NCBI GenBank assembly: GCA_010909165.1
Contig: VJWM01000135.1
Span: 62,001-126,000, forward strand
Source of the DNA: Anthoceros angustus
Lineage: Eukaryota > Streptophyta > Anthocerotopsida > Anthocerotales > Anthocerotaceae
Direction: 5' to 3'
DNA length: 64,000 bases
Below, piece by piece: positions 54,136-64,000 of the stretch. The translations under genes and the position numbers were made by a program. Positions within the stretch are counted from its first letter, which is position 1. Each line of letters begins with the position of its first letter. The notes beneath the pieces are model-generated. The model did not search any database. It was not told the origin of the DNA and was given only the letters and a program-made list of their open reading frames with translations.

Positions 54136-55770
54136 CAATGAGTCATATTCAGATTTTCTTTGCGGTGTCCATTCGGGGTCCTGAATGCTTCCTCAATTGT
54201 GGAACATCCGCATTTCGATGGTGACATCGCTTTATGTAAAGCCACGTTGATATGATGAGTGTTCTTTGGTCTTTGTGCATGTCCTCCGGAGTTGGGGTTA
54301 GAGTAGCGGAGGCTCTACCGATTGAGTCTCGAGGCGTGATAGGCATCCTTCCTTTGGATCGAGGAGGACGGCGATGTGGTGGCCGTCTAAGTGGAGGCTC
54401 GTGACTCAAGGTAAGGGGTTCTGCAGGATGTTGGTCGGGTTAAATATCGTAAAGAGGTTAGCGATTCGTTGTGGTGGTTGACCTATGTTTGGTGGTGAAT
54501 GGAGTACAGGTTGAGTACAGGTTATCTTGAGTGGGGTTGTGGTTGTGGTTGGTAGGATTGCAGCCGACCTTGCTTGTACATCGTCAACTACAAGCTCATA
54601 ATCAGTGGGTTATATGTCTCCCCTCAAGGTCGAGAGGGAAGAAGGTGAATGGCCGGAAATGCTAGGAGGGGAAGAGGTGTAGAGGTGCACGGATTGCAGA
54701 TAAGTATTGAGCGAGGGTTGCTTCATGGAAATGTACCTGGAGAGAGCTACACGGTAGAAGGGTCAAGCAACTGTAAGGGTAGGAATAGCCTATGAAGAGC
54801 AACTTCTTACTTTTGTGGTCCCATTTCTTGCTTGGTCATCGGGGATATGGGCAAATCTTTGGGCTGCGAATATTGAGATGAGAGATCACGGGGCTTCTCC
54901 GGCGCTCATACGGTGTGATGTTGGGAAGCTCCTTCGTCGGTCTGTTCTTAAGATAATTAGCGTGGACGCTTTGCCCGATATCCTTGTGTGAGGCTGGCCG
55001 GCAGGCGAGGCAGAGATCTCCAGCGGTGGCGGTTGAGCCTTTACGCAGGTTACAGCTGGTGTCACGGGAGGCATGGTGGGGTTGCCATGCCCCTGGATGC
55101 GTGAACTCACAGAAAGAATGGCGAGGTACTCGCCAGCATTGTCGGTGAGTGCGACTTGAAGTCCCGTGTGCCGTACGCTAATGCTGAACTCTTGAAAACC
55201 GGAGAGGCCTGGTCCTTGTGCTTGAGAAAGTATATGTGGCAATAGCTCCACTCATCGGAAAAGTCAAAAATAGGAATGGCCACCAAAGAAGATGTGCTCA
55301 TATGGGCGGATATACGAATGGATGACTTGAGGCGTTTGCCCTTGTAGGTAAGGGTCATTGAAGGCAATTGATTTAGCTTGTATATTAGGACTTCACGGTA
55401 TAGATCATTTTAACATTGGGTCTCTTACATGGTTTGGGTTGGACGGTGATAACGAATGCTCATATACCGCTCAGCGTGCGAGGAGGAGTCGAGACTTGGA
55501 TAAGGACTTAAGACACGATTTTGGGCATCTACCATCGTGAGTAGTGAATATTTAAAAGATATAGGTCGTTGTATGGAAGGCCATGTCGAGAGTTGTTGGA
55601 GGGATCATTAAGCTTGTGAAAAGTCCAACCGTCAAGATCCACGTTTTGTTGGCGATCAATGAGTCATATTGATTTTCTGCGGGTCCATTCGGGGTCCCGA
55701 ATGCTTCCTCAATTGTGGAACATCCCATTTCGATGGTGACATCGCTTTATGCCACGCGTTGATATGATGA
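54136..55770 (-). pseudogene. Copia-2 integrase region
   Basis: Minus-strand frames include YFLKHKDQASPVFK (55240), then a TGLQV-LTDNAGEYLA core with a catalytic Asp (about 55150), and GIQH-like TVP sequence in shifted frames. A post-integrase segment (PPRSKGRMPITPRDSIGRAS) is near 54340. A 135-bp stretch at 54120-54260 is repeated at 55640-55770. The order (integrase upstream of RT on the minus strand) fits Ty1/copia. Confidence 0.6.
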
Positions 55771-55984
55771 GTGTTACTGCGATGTACATTGCATGTCCTC
55801 TCGGTCTCGATATCCAGCCATTCCGAGCCTCCCATAGCTGCCAGGGGCACATGCGGCAAGCTCAAGAAAGCGATTGCTCGTGTTATGCAAGTCTGCGGAA
55901 AACCTTCACAGACCCGCCACGGGGAGGGAGCACATGTTTCCCCATTCAGCGATGCAGTGATTACTTGGCTACCTTCATCACGAG

Positions 55985-56890
55985 GTATTACCTTGGTGGA
56001 GCCGTTTGGGGCCTATGTCTTGGTCTTGAGGCGATCTTGAGGTGTGGCATCACGGTCTTGAGTACATCTTGTGATGTTTGTCCACCGTTAGGCATATTGC
56101 ACATCGGTGCACTGCTGCGGTGATTTCCCCAATTTTCCAGCGGGCGGTAGAGCATGTTTGACACTCTCCACGTAATATTCAAGACATCCAAGCACACGTT
56201 CAAGCCCTTGGGCATGTGGATTTGCTGATTGCAGGATGGGAGTGCCAAGGCCTATCCCAAGCTGGGAAAGGAGCAGGTTGCAAGATAACCGTTCAGGCTT
56301 ATTTAGGGATCTGGTGCAAGTACTTCACTGGCTACAGGATCAACATCCTCAAGTGGCTTATCTGCTGGAGAACACACCAACCCAATTGGATGCTCGGCCA
56401 CAAGCTGCAAGACATGGGCGATCCGACATCATTGGACCTCCCTTCACCATGGATGCTCGGTGGGCAGCTATGCTCACAGACTCTTATTGGACCAATTTGG
56501 TCCCCTTATCTATCCACACTTGGCTTTACAGGGAGCCCACCCGTCTCCTAGGATGTCACGGATGACAATCATACTCCCAAGCACTGCGGTAAGGAGGCGA
56601 GCCCCTTGGTTTCCTACCAACACACCGGCCGCCAAGGAGAACTACGCCCAGTCGGCTATCACGGCTCCTATGCTTATAGGAATAACGGTCTGGTATGCTT
56701 TTAATGAAGATACCAAGGTGTGGGAGGAACCTACATGGAGGAGAGGGAACGGGTGATGGGTCTCCACACCCACAAAGACGGCCGCACCCAAGGCTTCAGG
56801 CTCGGAGGTTGCGGCACTTGGCCGTGCCATGGATGTCGGTGCTCGACGGGGTCGACCTTTGCTTGGCTTTTCAGATGCTCACGGACCTCG
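55985..56890 (+). pseudogene. C5 DNA (cytosine) methyltransferase domain, copy B
   Basis: Motif I is frame-shifted (GITLVEPFG then shifted). Motif IV is intact: VDLLIAGWECQGLSQAGKG at 56216-56272, with the catalytic Cys in Glu-Cys-Gln where most enzymes have Pro-Cys-Gln. Next come LFRDLVQVLHWLQDQHPQVA and YLLENTPTQLDARPQ at 56301-56405; the E-N-T stands in for the E-N-V of motif VI. A YWTNLVPL stretch is at about 56485. VWEEP and the EERERVMG counterpart (56735-56760) and ALGRAMDV (56815-56838) close the domain. Combining both copies, every main motif of the C5 methyltransferase fold is seen at least once and in the correct order. Confidence 0.8.
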
Positions 56891-57195
56891 GCGCAGGACC
56901 CTTCTTTTGTTCATACCCGGTACTTTTCTTGTCATCATCTTTGTTCACTTGCCATTTCAGCTTTAGCTCTTGGTCCCATCACCGATAGAATGGGGTGGAG
57001 CACATGTTTCCCAAAACTGTTGTTTACCTTGATGGATCTAGGACCGGGATCAACTACAAGACTTCACCTACCATGGAAACTTTTGGTTGGACCATGGGTC
57101 CTCAGTGGATTAGGCGGTGATATCAGGCTTTGCTTTTACAATACTCAGTTGTTTTGCTTTCGGCATGAAGGATTTGAAGAGGTGCAATGTCATGA

Positions 57196-57530
57196 CCTTG
57201 ATTAAGGACATGCTTGTGCTTGAAACATGTCTTTGAAAGTCCTCCGGATGGCGTTGGAAGTGGCTTGGCCACTTGTGTGTATCATCATACTCTTGTCAAT
57301 GGCGAAATCAAAATGCTACAGACGCTTATCCTTCTTAATCCAAGCTGCAACCTAGTCAATTGCAGGAGGATTAGGCTGTAGTGGAAGGTTGGCGGCAGTT
57401 CCATCGACTATCCCCATGGTCGTGCTCTTCCGGCAGCGCGATGATGCATTGTCGGCCAAATCTCGTAATTGTAGCGATTAGTGCGGCAGATGCATCGAGG
57501 ATCCGATAGATGAAGCTGGGCCTTCGGCGC
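57196..57530 (-). pseudogene. Copia-2 gag fragment 1
   Basis: On the minus strand, peptides such as AWIKKDKR and MIHTSG, then FKDMFQAQA, match the copia gag pattern (W-x-K-K-D ... I-x-I-S ... F). It interrupts gypsy RT between tgatta (57200) and gggagttgtataagg (57533). Confidence 0.6.
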
Positions 57531-58226
57531 CGGGGAGTTGTATAAGGTGGGCTAATTAGGCCCTCTAGTTACGATTCTGCAGCCACTTCTTCCACCTAAG
57601 AAGGACGATGGCTTTTAATTTGGCGAATGTGTGGGGACTATCGTCCCATCAATGCAACAGCTACGGATAGGTATCCTATGCCTACACGGAGGAGTTGTTT
57701 AACTGACATTAGGCGTCTAAGTTCTTTTCTACGGACTGCGGCGGGGCTTCAATCAAAGTGCCGATGGCGGAGGACATTCCCAAGGCAGTTTTATGGACCA
57801 TGGGAGTGGCTGGTCATGCCTTTTGGGTTCAAGAATGCACCGTGACTTTCCAAAGAGTCATGGACAAGAATCTGGCGGGCGCCTCATCTTTTGTGTTACA
57901 TAGATGATGTATTGGTCCATAGTGTGGACTTTGACACTCATCCGATGCATCCGGAGGATTTGTTCGAGCAAAGGCCCGTAACATGTCATCCACCCAAGTG
58001 TGAATTTGCCATGGACACGATTGCATATCTTGGGCATCGGATTCGCGGATGGCATAACACCACATCTTTGCTAAGGTGCGGGCCATCCAATGATCCAAGC
58101 CCCAACTAATGTGCTCTTAGGGCTTTTTAGGGTTGTGCAATTACTATAGGGTCTATGTTCGTGCCTTTAGCATTGCTAAGCCCTTGAATGATCTGCGCAA
58201 GGAGACAACTGGGATTGGACGAGAAG
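57531..58226 (+). pseudogene. gypsy reverse transcriptase body, copy B
   Basis: Retains MCGDYRPINATATDRYPMP (57627), WEWLVMPFGFKNAP (57800-57845), the catalytic Y-I-D-D in LCYIDDVLVHSVDF (57890-57932), EFAMDTIAYLGHRI (58003-58044) and LCNYYRVYVRAF. The broken frames differ from those of copy A. Confidence 0.82.
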
Positions 58227-58555
58227 TTGTCAATGGCGGAAATCAAAATGCTACGGGCACGCTTATCCTTCTTAATCCAAGCACCAACCTAGTCATTGGA
58301 GGATTAGGCTGTAGTGGAAGGTTGGCGGCAGTTCCATCGACTATCCCCATGAGGTCGTGCTCTTCCGGTGTGATGATGCTTGTCGGCCAATCTCGTAATT
58401 GTTGGCGATTGTAGTGCGGCGATGCATCGAGGATCCGATAGATAGGCAATTCATGGTAGAGAACACAATGTAGTGTATATCGGTGAGCGAGTAAAGGAGG
58501 AGAATAAGCGCGATTCGTGACGCTTCGCCCAAATGTCGGTTCAGTTTTCGTGCTT
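58227..58555 (-). pseudogene. Copia-2 gag fragment 2
   Basis: Repeats part of 57296-57520 (caatggcgaaatcaaaatgc-like start) and extends further to the gag start side. It is entered from gypsy RT at the shared string gttgtcaa and left at gaaacgtgccctaag, a string also found at 38275. Confidence 0.6.
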
Positions 58556-60510
58556 AAAAAGCGAAACGTGCCCTAAGGGCTTGAAGAGCAAGTGATGCAA
58601 ATGCCGATCATGGCGCTGATTTTCCAAGCCTTTTGTCCTCCATACATGGAGCATTTTGGGGCTGGGGCACACAAGTGGATCTTGAAGGTCGAGAGGGTCA
58701 TTGCCTATGCTTCAAGAAGCAACAACAGGCGGAAGCAAATTACTCCAGCTATGAAGGGAGTTGCTTGCGTGTGGGCTATCGCCATTTTCGCCCTTATCAT
58801 GTGAATGTTCCTGTAATGTGAGACCATCAGCCCTTGAAATGGCGATGTCTATCTAACTTAGTGGGAAACTCGCAAGGTGGGCAATGATTCTTGAGGACTA
58901 TGAGTTTGAGGTGGTCCATCGGCCGGAACCAAGCACCGAGAATCACGTCTGCATCACGCAACCACAGACGGAGTGGCGAGGACAATCACGGCTCGCCAGG
59001 GCGGTGACATGGAGGAAACTCCTAATCTGCAGCTTTGGTGACCATGCTGCGTGGTGCAGTGCATGCTACGTAGTTTCAACACAAGGATGTGTGGAGTGAT
59101 GAAGCCACATTGCGGTATGTGAAGAGGCAAATGGATGCTAGCTTGGATGCACATCAAGAGAAGGTGCTGAGAGCACTTATGAGTGGAGGGATGGGTACTG
59201 CGAGGAGGTGGCCAGTGAGCGTTTGGTGCCTCCACCACGAGGATCGTCTGAGGCTTATCCATAGGGTGCATGAAGATCTAGGCCATTTTGGTGTGAAGCG
59301 CACCTCGATGCACTCCATCCACATTTCCTGGCATGGCATGTTCACTCGGTGCGAGGAGGTGGCTGTGTGTGCTCAATGTGTGGTCAAGGCTTCTTTAGCA
59401 ACCCTCATTCGTGCAGCCGTTGCCCATCATGGGACTCTTCTTTAGGTGGTCCTGACTTGGTGGAGAATTTCCACGCACACCACGTGGCAATGTTTACATC
59501 ATGGTCATGATTGAACATTTTGCGAAGTGGGTGGAACCGGTAGCACTTCCGGACAAGACATCACGAAGCCAAAACATTTTTTGTGCTTAGATTTGGGGCG
59601 ATCTTGAGTGTCTCCAGACCGTGAGTCGAGGTGAGTTTCGGGATCTCTTGGATGGTGCACTTATTGACCGCGCTGGCCGTGATCACCCACAAGCGACGGG
59701 TTGGGCGAGAGGATGGTGCGAGACCATCAAGCAGGCGTTGAGAAAGCTATGCCTCACCAAGCCCAAGGCAGTTGGGACTTGGCTTTGCCATACATTGCTA
59801 TGGGCTACAGGATGAGCAAGCATGCATCGGCCAACTTTTCACCTTACTTCCTTTTGTTTGGAAGAGCGGTACCACACTGCCATTGCTCGATGCAAGAAGT
59901 GTTGAGTTTGGATGACCCGGCCGCATGGGCCAAGGCTATTGGGGAACGTGCCTTATTAGGCGGTGATGCCAATGGCTATGGCCAATCTCAAGATAGCTCG
60001 ACGCATCGTGATACACTCGGTATGCTCATACCGAGTGGGAGTTTCCACCCTAAGGTCGAAATTTCAGCGGGACTATGTCTATCTACAGTGGCAAACCACA
60101 GGATACTTTGGAGCCTAGCACCAGACATGTGTTACGTGTGCGAGAGGTGCGAGAAATGGAGTGTTGTCTGGAGGGGTCGATGGGCGGTTACAGCGGACCA
60201 CATGAAGAATTGTGCCCCATGCCATCTCGCCCAACTTGGACCCCACGCTGGTCACAAGAAATTGGGTCCCTCCGGTTGACTATCCATGTCGGTGTGCGGA
60301 GAATTGATGATCCGGCACTCATGTTGTTGTGTGATGGCTGCAATGGCGGCTACCACCTATTTTGTCTTGACCACCGATCGAGGTGCCGAGAATTCGTGGT
60401 ATTGCCCCTTTGCCGAGCTAGGGACACGATGTGATCGGTGACTCCTTGGATTTTCCTTTGGCATCCGACAGAGCTTGCTGCAGCTTTGGTGGCTTGTAGC
60501 ACCACCGGGG
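58556..60510 (+). pseudogene. gypsy RNase H, integrase and PHD finger, copy B
   Basis: RNase H: IMALIFQAFCPPYMEHFGAG, KVERVIAYASRSNNRRKQIT (58680-58740) and KGVACVWAIAIFALI. Integrase: HEDLGHFGVKRTSMHSIHIS, then the zinc Cys pair CAQC (59374), core CDLAGEF-like (59450), IKQALRKLCLTKPKA (59727-59770). It ends with AMGYRMSKHASANFSPYFLL (59800-59860) and EVLSLDDPAAWAKAIGERAL. The PHD core LLCDGCNGGYHLFCLDH is at 60320-60375. Confidence 0.8.
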
Positions 60511-61489
60511 GATGAGGATTTACGATTCCGTTCATCCTGCTCATTTTCTCGATCACGTTCATAGCGACCTACTCGAGAGTGTGAGGTTAGGACTTTCGTT
60601 CGCGTACAATTTTGGTTGCCTAATGTCAAGGGCACTTTTGGCTAACATCTTGTTTATTACGGCTGTGTCAAGCCATGCTGATTAATTAGGCTAGCTAATT
60701 AATTAACCTAGGTAATCAGGCCGATTATTAAATAACGATCCGAATTAGGCGGGCATGAAGCGTATGGGTTCGTTTAGGGCTCGAGGCGGGCGTGAAGGGC
60801 AAACGTATGATGCCGGATGATGACGAACGTGAGTGATCGGGCAGCTCGGGCATTATTACGCAAGATGGTCGTGAGGTTGCGGCGTGGGCGCATGGCGCCG
60901 ACGGTGTGGAGTGAGACCGCGGGCAGCCGGGGAGCAAGTGCGAGATAAGTACAGTTGCGGGGCTTAGCGAGTAGTTGTCGAAGTTCTCAAAGTACGCATG
61001 TGGCAACAGACCTTCCGTGTGGCCGGCTAGGGGACATAAGATATCTTTGTGTGATTTCGATGTCAGACAAGTCGTGAGCGTCATGTCGTGTGTGTGTGGT
61101 CCGAGTGTGTCGTGTTGATCTTTGGTGAGGACTTCGCAACTCAAGAATCTGGTTTGTTAGGCGGTGTGCAAGATCTGCTGGTGTTTCGAGTTGGTGATCT
61201 GGTGCTGCGCGTGGGTGTTGTGAAACCGAGATTGCGTCACGGTGGTTCAGCTCGCGATTTTACCCAAACCGGTTTTGAGTGAACAAGACACATTAGCGCC
61301 TTGCTTGCGGTAGACGATGTTTCTTCGTATGGTTTTGATGAGGATTTACGATTCCGTTCATCCTGCTCATTTTCTCACAACACGCTCATAGCGACCTACT
61401 CGAGAGTGTGAGGTTAGGACTTTCGTTCGCGTACAATTTTGGTTGCCTAATGTCAAGGGCACTTTTGGCTGCTGTTTGACCTGACAGTT
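60511..61489 (-). repeat. Copia-2 LTR pieces, copy D
   Basis: 60511-60650 is a partial proximal end. 60665-61489 is an almost complete LTR starting TGTCAAGCCATGCTGATTAA whose other end (after ggcacttttggct) is replaced by gctgtttgacctgacagtt. It abuts copy E head to tail. Confidence 0.8.
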
Positions 61490-62315
61490 TGTCAAGCCAT
61501 GCTGATTAATTAGGCTAGCTAATTAATTAACTAGGTAATCAGGTTATTATTAAATAAAATTAGCGGGCATGAAGCGTATGGGTTCGTTTAGGGCTCGGAG
61601 GCGAGGCGTGAAGGGCAAGCGTGATGATCTTGGATGATAATGAGCGTGGTGGTGCAGCTCGGGCATTATTACGCAAGATGGTCGTGAGGTTGCGGCGTGG
61701 GCAGCATGGCGGACGGTGGAGTGAGACCGCGCGGCCGAGGCAAGTGCGGCCTGAGATAAGTACCAGGGCGGGGCTTAGCGAGTAGTTGTCGAAGTTCTCA
61801 ATGGCCTTGCTCTGTGTGACTTGGACCTTCGTGGCCGGCTAGGGGACATAAGATATCTTTGTGTGATTTCGATGTCAGACAAGTCGTGAGCGTCATGTCG
61901 TGTGTGGTCCGAGTGTGTCGTGTTGATCTTTGGTGAGGACTTACCGCAACTCACCGAATCTGGTTTGTTAGGGCGGTGTGCAAGATCTGCTGGTGTTTCG
62001 AGTTGGGCGATCCTGGTGAGGTTTGCGTGGGTGTTAATGAAACCGAGATTGCGTCACGGTGGTTCAGCTCGCGATTTTACCCAAACACGGTTTTGAGTGA
62101 ACAAGACACATTAGCGCTCCTTGCGGTAGACGATGTTTCTTCGTATGGTTTTGATGAGGATTTACCAGATTCCGCTCATCCTCGCTCATTTTCTCACGAT
62201 CCGTTCATAGCGACCTACTCGAGAGTGTGAGGTTAGGACTTTCGTTCGCGTACAATTTTGGTTGCCTAATGTCAAGGGCACTTTTGGCTGCTTCTTGTTC
62301 GACGACACCACAACA
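61490..62315 (-). repeat. Copia-2 3' LTR, complete, 826 bp (copy E)
   Basis: Plus-strand ends TGTCAAGCCATGCTG and ACACCACAACA, so in its own orientation the LTR is TGT...ACA. It is followed (upstream in its own orientation) by the polypurine tract, seen as ctcccctc at 62316-62323, and then by the copia coding region. A quasi-palindrome, ttaattaggctagctaatta, lies near its terminus and is kept in all copies. Confidence 0.88.
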
Positions 62316-64000
62316 CTCCCCTCACGCGGCTTCGAGAGTGAATCATGACGAAGATAGCTTCGATTCCCTATGTCAGCTGATCAATGTGATGGCTTCATCG
62401 GTTTGCCTTGTACGTCGTTGATGCCATTGGTGACAGAGTGACGCGATTGGCATGAGTTGAAGTATCCAGATGCAGAAGATTGAAGAAAAGCTCTTTCCTG
62501 TGAAATGATGACGGTGTTGCGCTCTGAACTGCTGGTTGAGCTGCAAATCCAGCTGTACGAGTCCTACTTGTTCTCAGTGGCCTTTTCCTGAGAAGATTCG
62601 CTCCTCCTCCATGATAAGCTTCTCGTGCTATCAAACCTATTGCTGTTACGTGTCGCTCGTGTGGTGTCTTGGAAAGCCCCTTTGTGAGCAAGTCTGCTGT
62701 GTTCTCTTCTGTCGCAACATAACTGAGGGCGACTTGCTTCTTGCTCACCACCTGCCGGATGAAGTGGTGCTGTATTTCAACGTGCTTCGTCCTTGCATGC
62801 AACACTGGATTCAGGGTCATTGCTATTCTTTGGCGGTTATGCGCGAGCTCGATTGGTACGATCACGCCCTCGTTGACATCTTGCGAGGCGGCGTATCCAC
62901 AGAATCTCCTTAGCCGCCAGTGAGGTTGCGGCATACTCCGCCTCGGTGGATGAAAGGCATACTGTTGGCATCTTCTTGCAAGCCCAGGAAACAAGTGAAC
63001 CATTGAGCATAGCACAATATGCTGCTGTCGACTTTCTGGCGTCAGGATCACCGGCCCAGTCTGCGTCGCGGTAAGTACCGGTGCACTCGTCGCATGCAGG
63101 CGGAAGTCCTAGAGATCTGGTACCTTTTAGGTATCTAAGGATGCGCTTAACGCATGTCCAGTGGGCCTTGCCAGGATTAGAGAGATATCTAGATGCAATG
63201 TTGACAGCCTGGGATATATCTGGACGTGTCCAGATTGCTAAATACAGAAGACTACCAACAGCTTCACTATAGGGTACTAATTTCATTTCTTCTATTTCTT
63301 CTGGTGTTTCAGGACTATCTAGTGCAGACACTTTTTCACTGCAGCACAATTGGGCGTCTTGGCAAGTCAGCTTCTTTCAAAGTTGAACACTCACGATCTA
63401 GTAATGCTGCTGGTGGATGAAGAAAGAGTATTCTGTGGGGTTTCTCTCAAACTGGACACCTAGAGCGTACTTAAGGGGTCCTATGTCTACGATTTTGTAC
63501 TCTTTGGCTAACAAGTCCTTGACATGTTGGATGATTTCAGGACAGCTACCAAAGATGAAGTTATCGTCGACGTAGAGGGTCATGATGACGAAATGCTCTT
63601 TCTGCCTAAGGAGATAAACGCTGGGATCTGCAGCTAAAGGTGAGAATCCAGACTTCTTCAAGTATAAGTCTACGGTTTCGTTCCATACCTGGGCAGATTG
63701 TTTCAATCCGTAAAGTGATTTAATAAGCTTACAGACCTTTTTGTTGTCCTTGATATAGCCAGGAGGCTGGAGCATATAAATGTCTTCACTCAACGTACCG
63801 TATAAGAAAGCAGTTTTTACGTCAACTTGATGGATGTCCAGACGGTGATGGGCTGCCAGTGCCAGAAGTATCCTTATAGATGTTGATTTCACAACAGGGC
63901 TGTAAAGCCGATTTTCTTCGTAGTCAAAACCGGGAACTTGGCTGAAGCCTCTGGCGACTAGCCTGGCCTTGTATCTTGCGACTGTACCATCTGGATTCAA
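62316..64000 (-). mobile_element. Copia-2 retrotransposon, RT-RNase H part, running off the right edge
   Basis: From the right edge leftwards: the RT frame 64000-63398 (DGTVARYKARLVARGFSQVP, DVKTAFLYGTLSEDIYMLQP, catalytic YVDD in MTLYVDDNFIFGS). After a short frame change come the connection and RNase H 63349-62840 (YSEAVGSLLYLAIWTRPDIS, YRDADWAGDPDARKSTAAYC with the first catalytic Asp, LSSTEAEYAATSLAAKEI). The C-terminus is 63051-62395 (VEIQHHFIRQVVSKKQVAL, ENTADLLTKGLSK). This is the best-preserved element in the window, with only about two frame breaks. gag and integrase lie outside. Confidence 0.88.

Larger units (their letters stand above)
55771..60510 (+). mobile_element. Ty3/gypsy element with DNA methyltransferase and PHD finger, copy B
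   Basis: Second copy of the pol part: methyltransferase 55985-56890, RT start 57000-57195, RT body 57530-58225, RNase H 58560-58960, integrase 59080-59880, tail and PHD finger 59890-60430, 3' tail to 60510. Two pieces of copia gag interrupt the RT. It is frame-broken but retains several motifs lost from copy A, notably the methyltransferase motif IV and the second PHD Cys pair. Confidence 0.85.

Noticed and set aside
1-64000. CRISPR arrays, bacterial operons or rRNA genes
   Set aside because: None seen; introns, the plant tRNA and the gene content are those of a plant nuclear genome.

Overview
The window is nuclear DNA of a land plant. Genes carry many short GT-AG introns (mostly 75-160 nt). 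There is a plant-type initiator tRNA-Met, a TPR-containing protein phosphatase 5, a peroxisomal enoyl-CoA hydratase 2, a chalcone-isomerase-like protein and a type I (M-gamma-like) MADS-box gene. The compact genes and uniformly short introns suggest an early-diverging lineage (a lycophyte such as Selaginella, or a bryophyte), but this is inference from style and not a firm identification.

Layout. From 0.9 to 24 kb lies a gene-rich segment: tRNA-dihydrouridine synthase (+), universal stress protein (+), initiator tRNA-Met (-), a truncated copia retrotransposon with its 3' LTR, a chalcone-isomerase-like gene (+), an alpha/beta hydrolase (+), an F-box gene whose stop codon lies in a 40-bp minisatellite, PP5 (-) diverging from ECH2 (+), and an NADPH-dependent CCR/DFR-like reductase (-). 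I rebuilt exon-intron models for eight of these genes; all keep one reading frame to a stop. From 20.3 to 29.7 kb the DNA is mostly AT-rich and gene-poor. It holds tandem repeats, a MITE-like element and an isolated ORF with a complete GIY-YIG nuclease motif set. From 29.7 to 33 kb lie a glutamine-rich MADS-box gene (-) and a coiled-coil/membrane protein gene (+). They are flanked by two diverged copies of one segmental duplication (27.3-28.7 and 33.4-38.1 kb).

From 38.3 kb to the right edge the window is retrotransposon DNA. Two families are interleaved: a Ty3/gypsy element on the plus strand and a Ty1/copia element (LTR about 820 bp, TGT...ACA) on the minus strand. The gypsy element is the most interesting object. 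Two independent, frame-broken copies show the order (gag, protease) - C5 DNA cytosine methyltransferase - reverse transcriptase - RNase H - integrase - PHD finger. A mobile element carrying its own DNA methyltransferase and a histone-reading finger suggests that it edits or reads chromatin marks. Retrotransposon-borne DNMTs have been described in dinoflagellates and a charophyte alga; one in a land-plant genome deserves checking. The copies are mosaics that switch between the two families at 7-12 bp microhomologies, so either template switching or misassembly must be considered.
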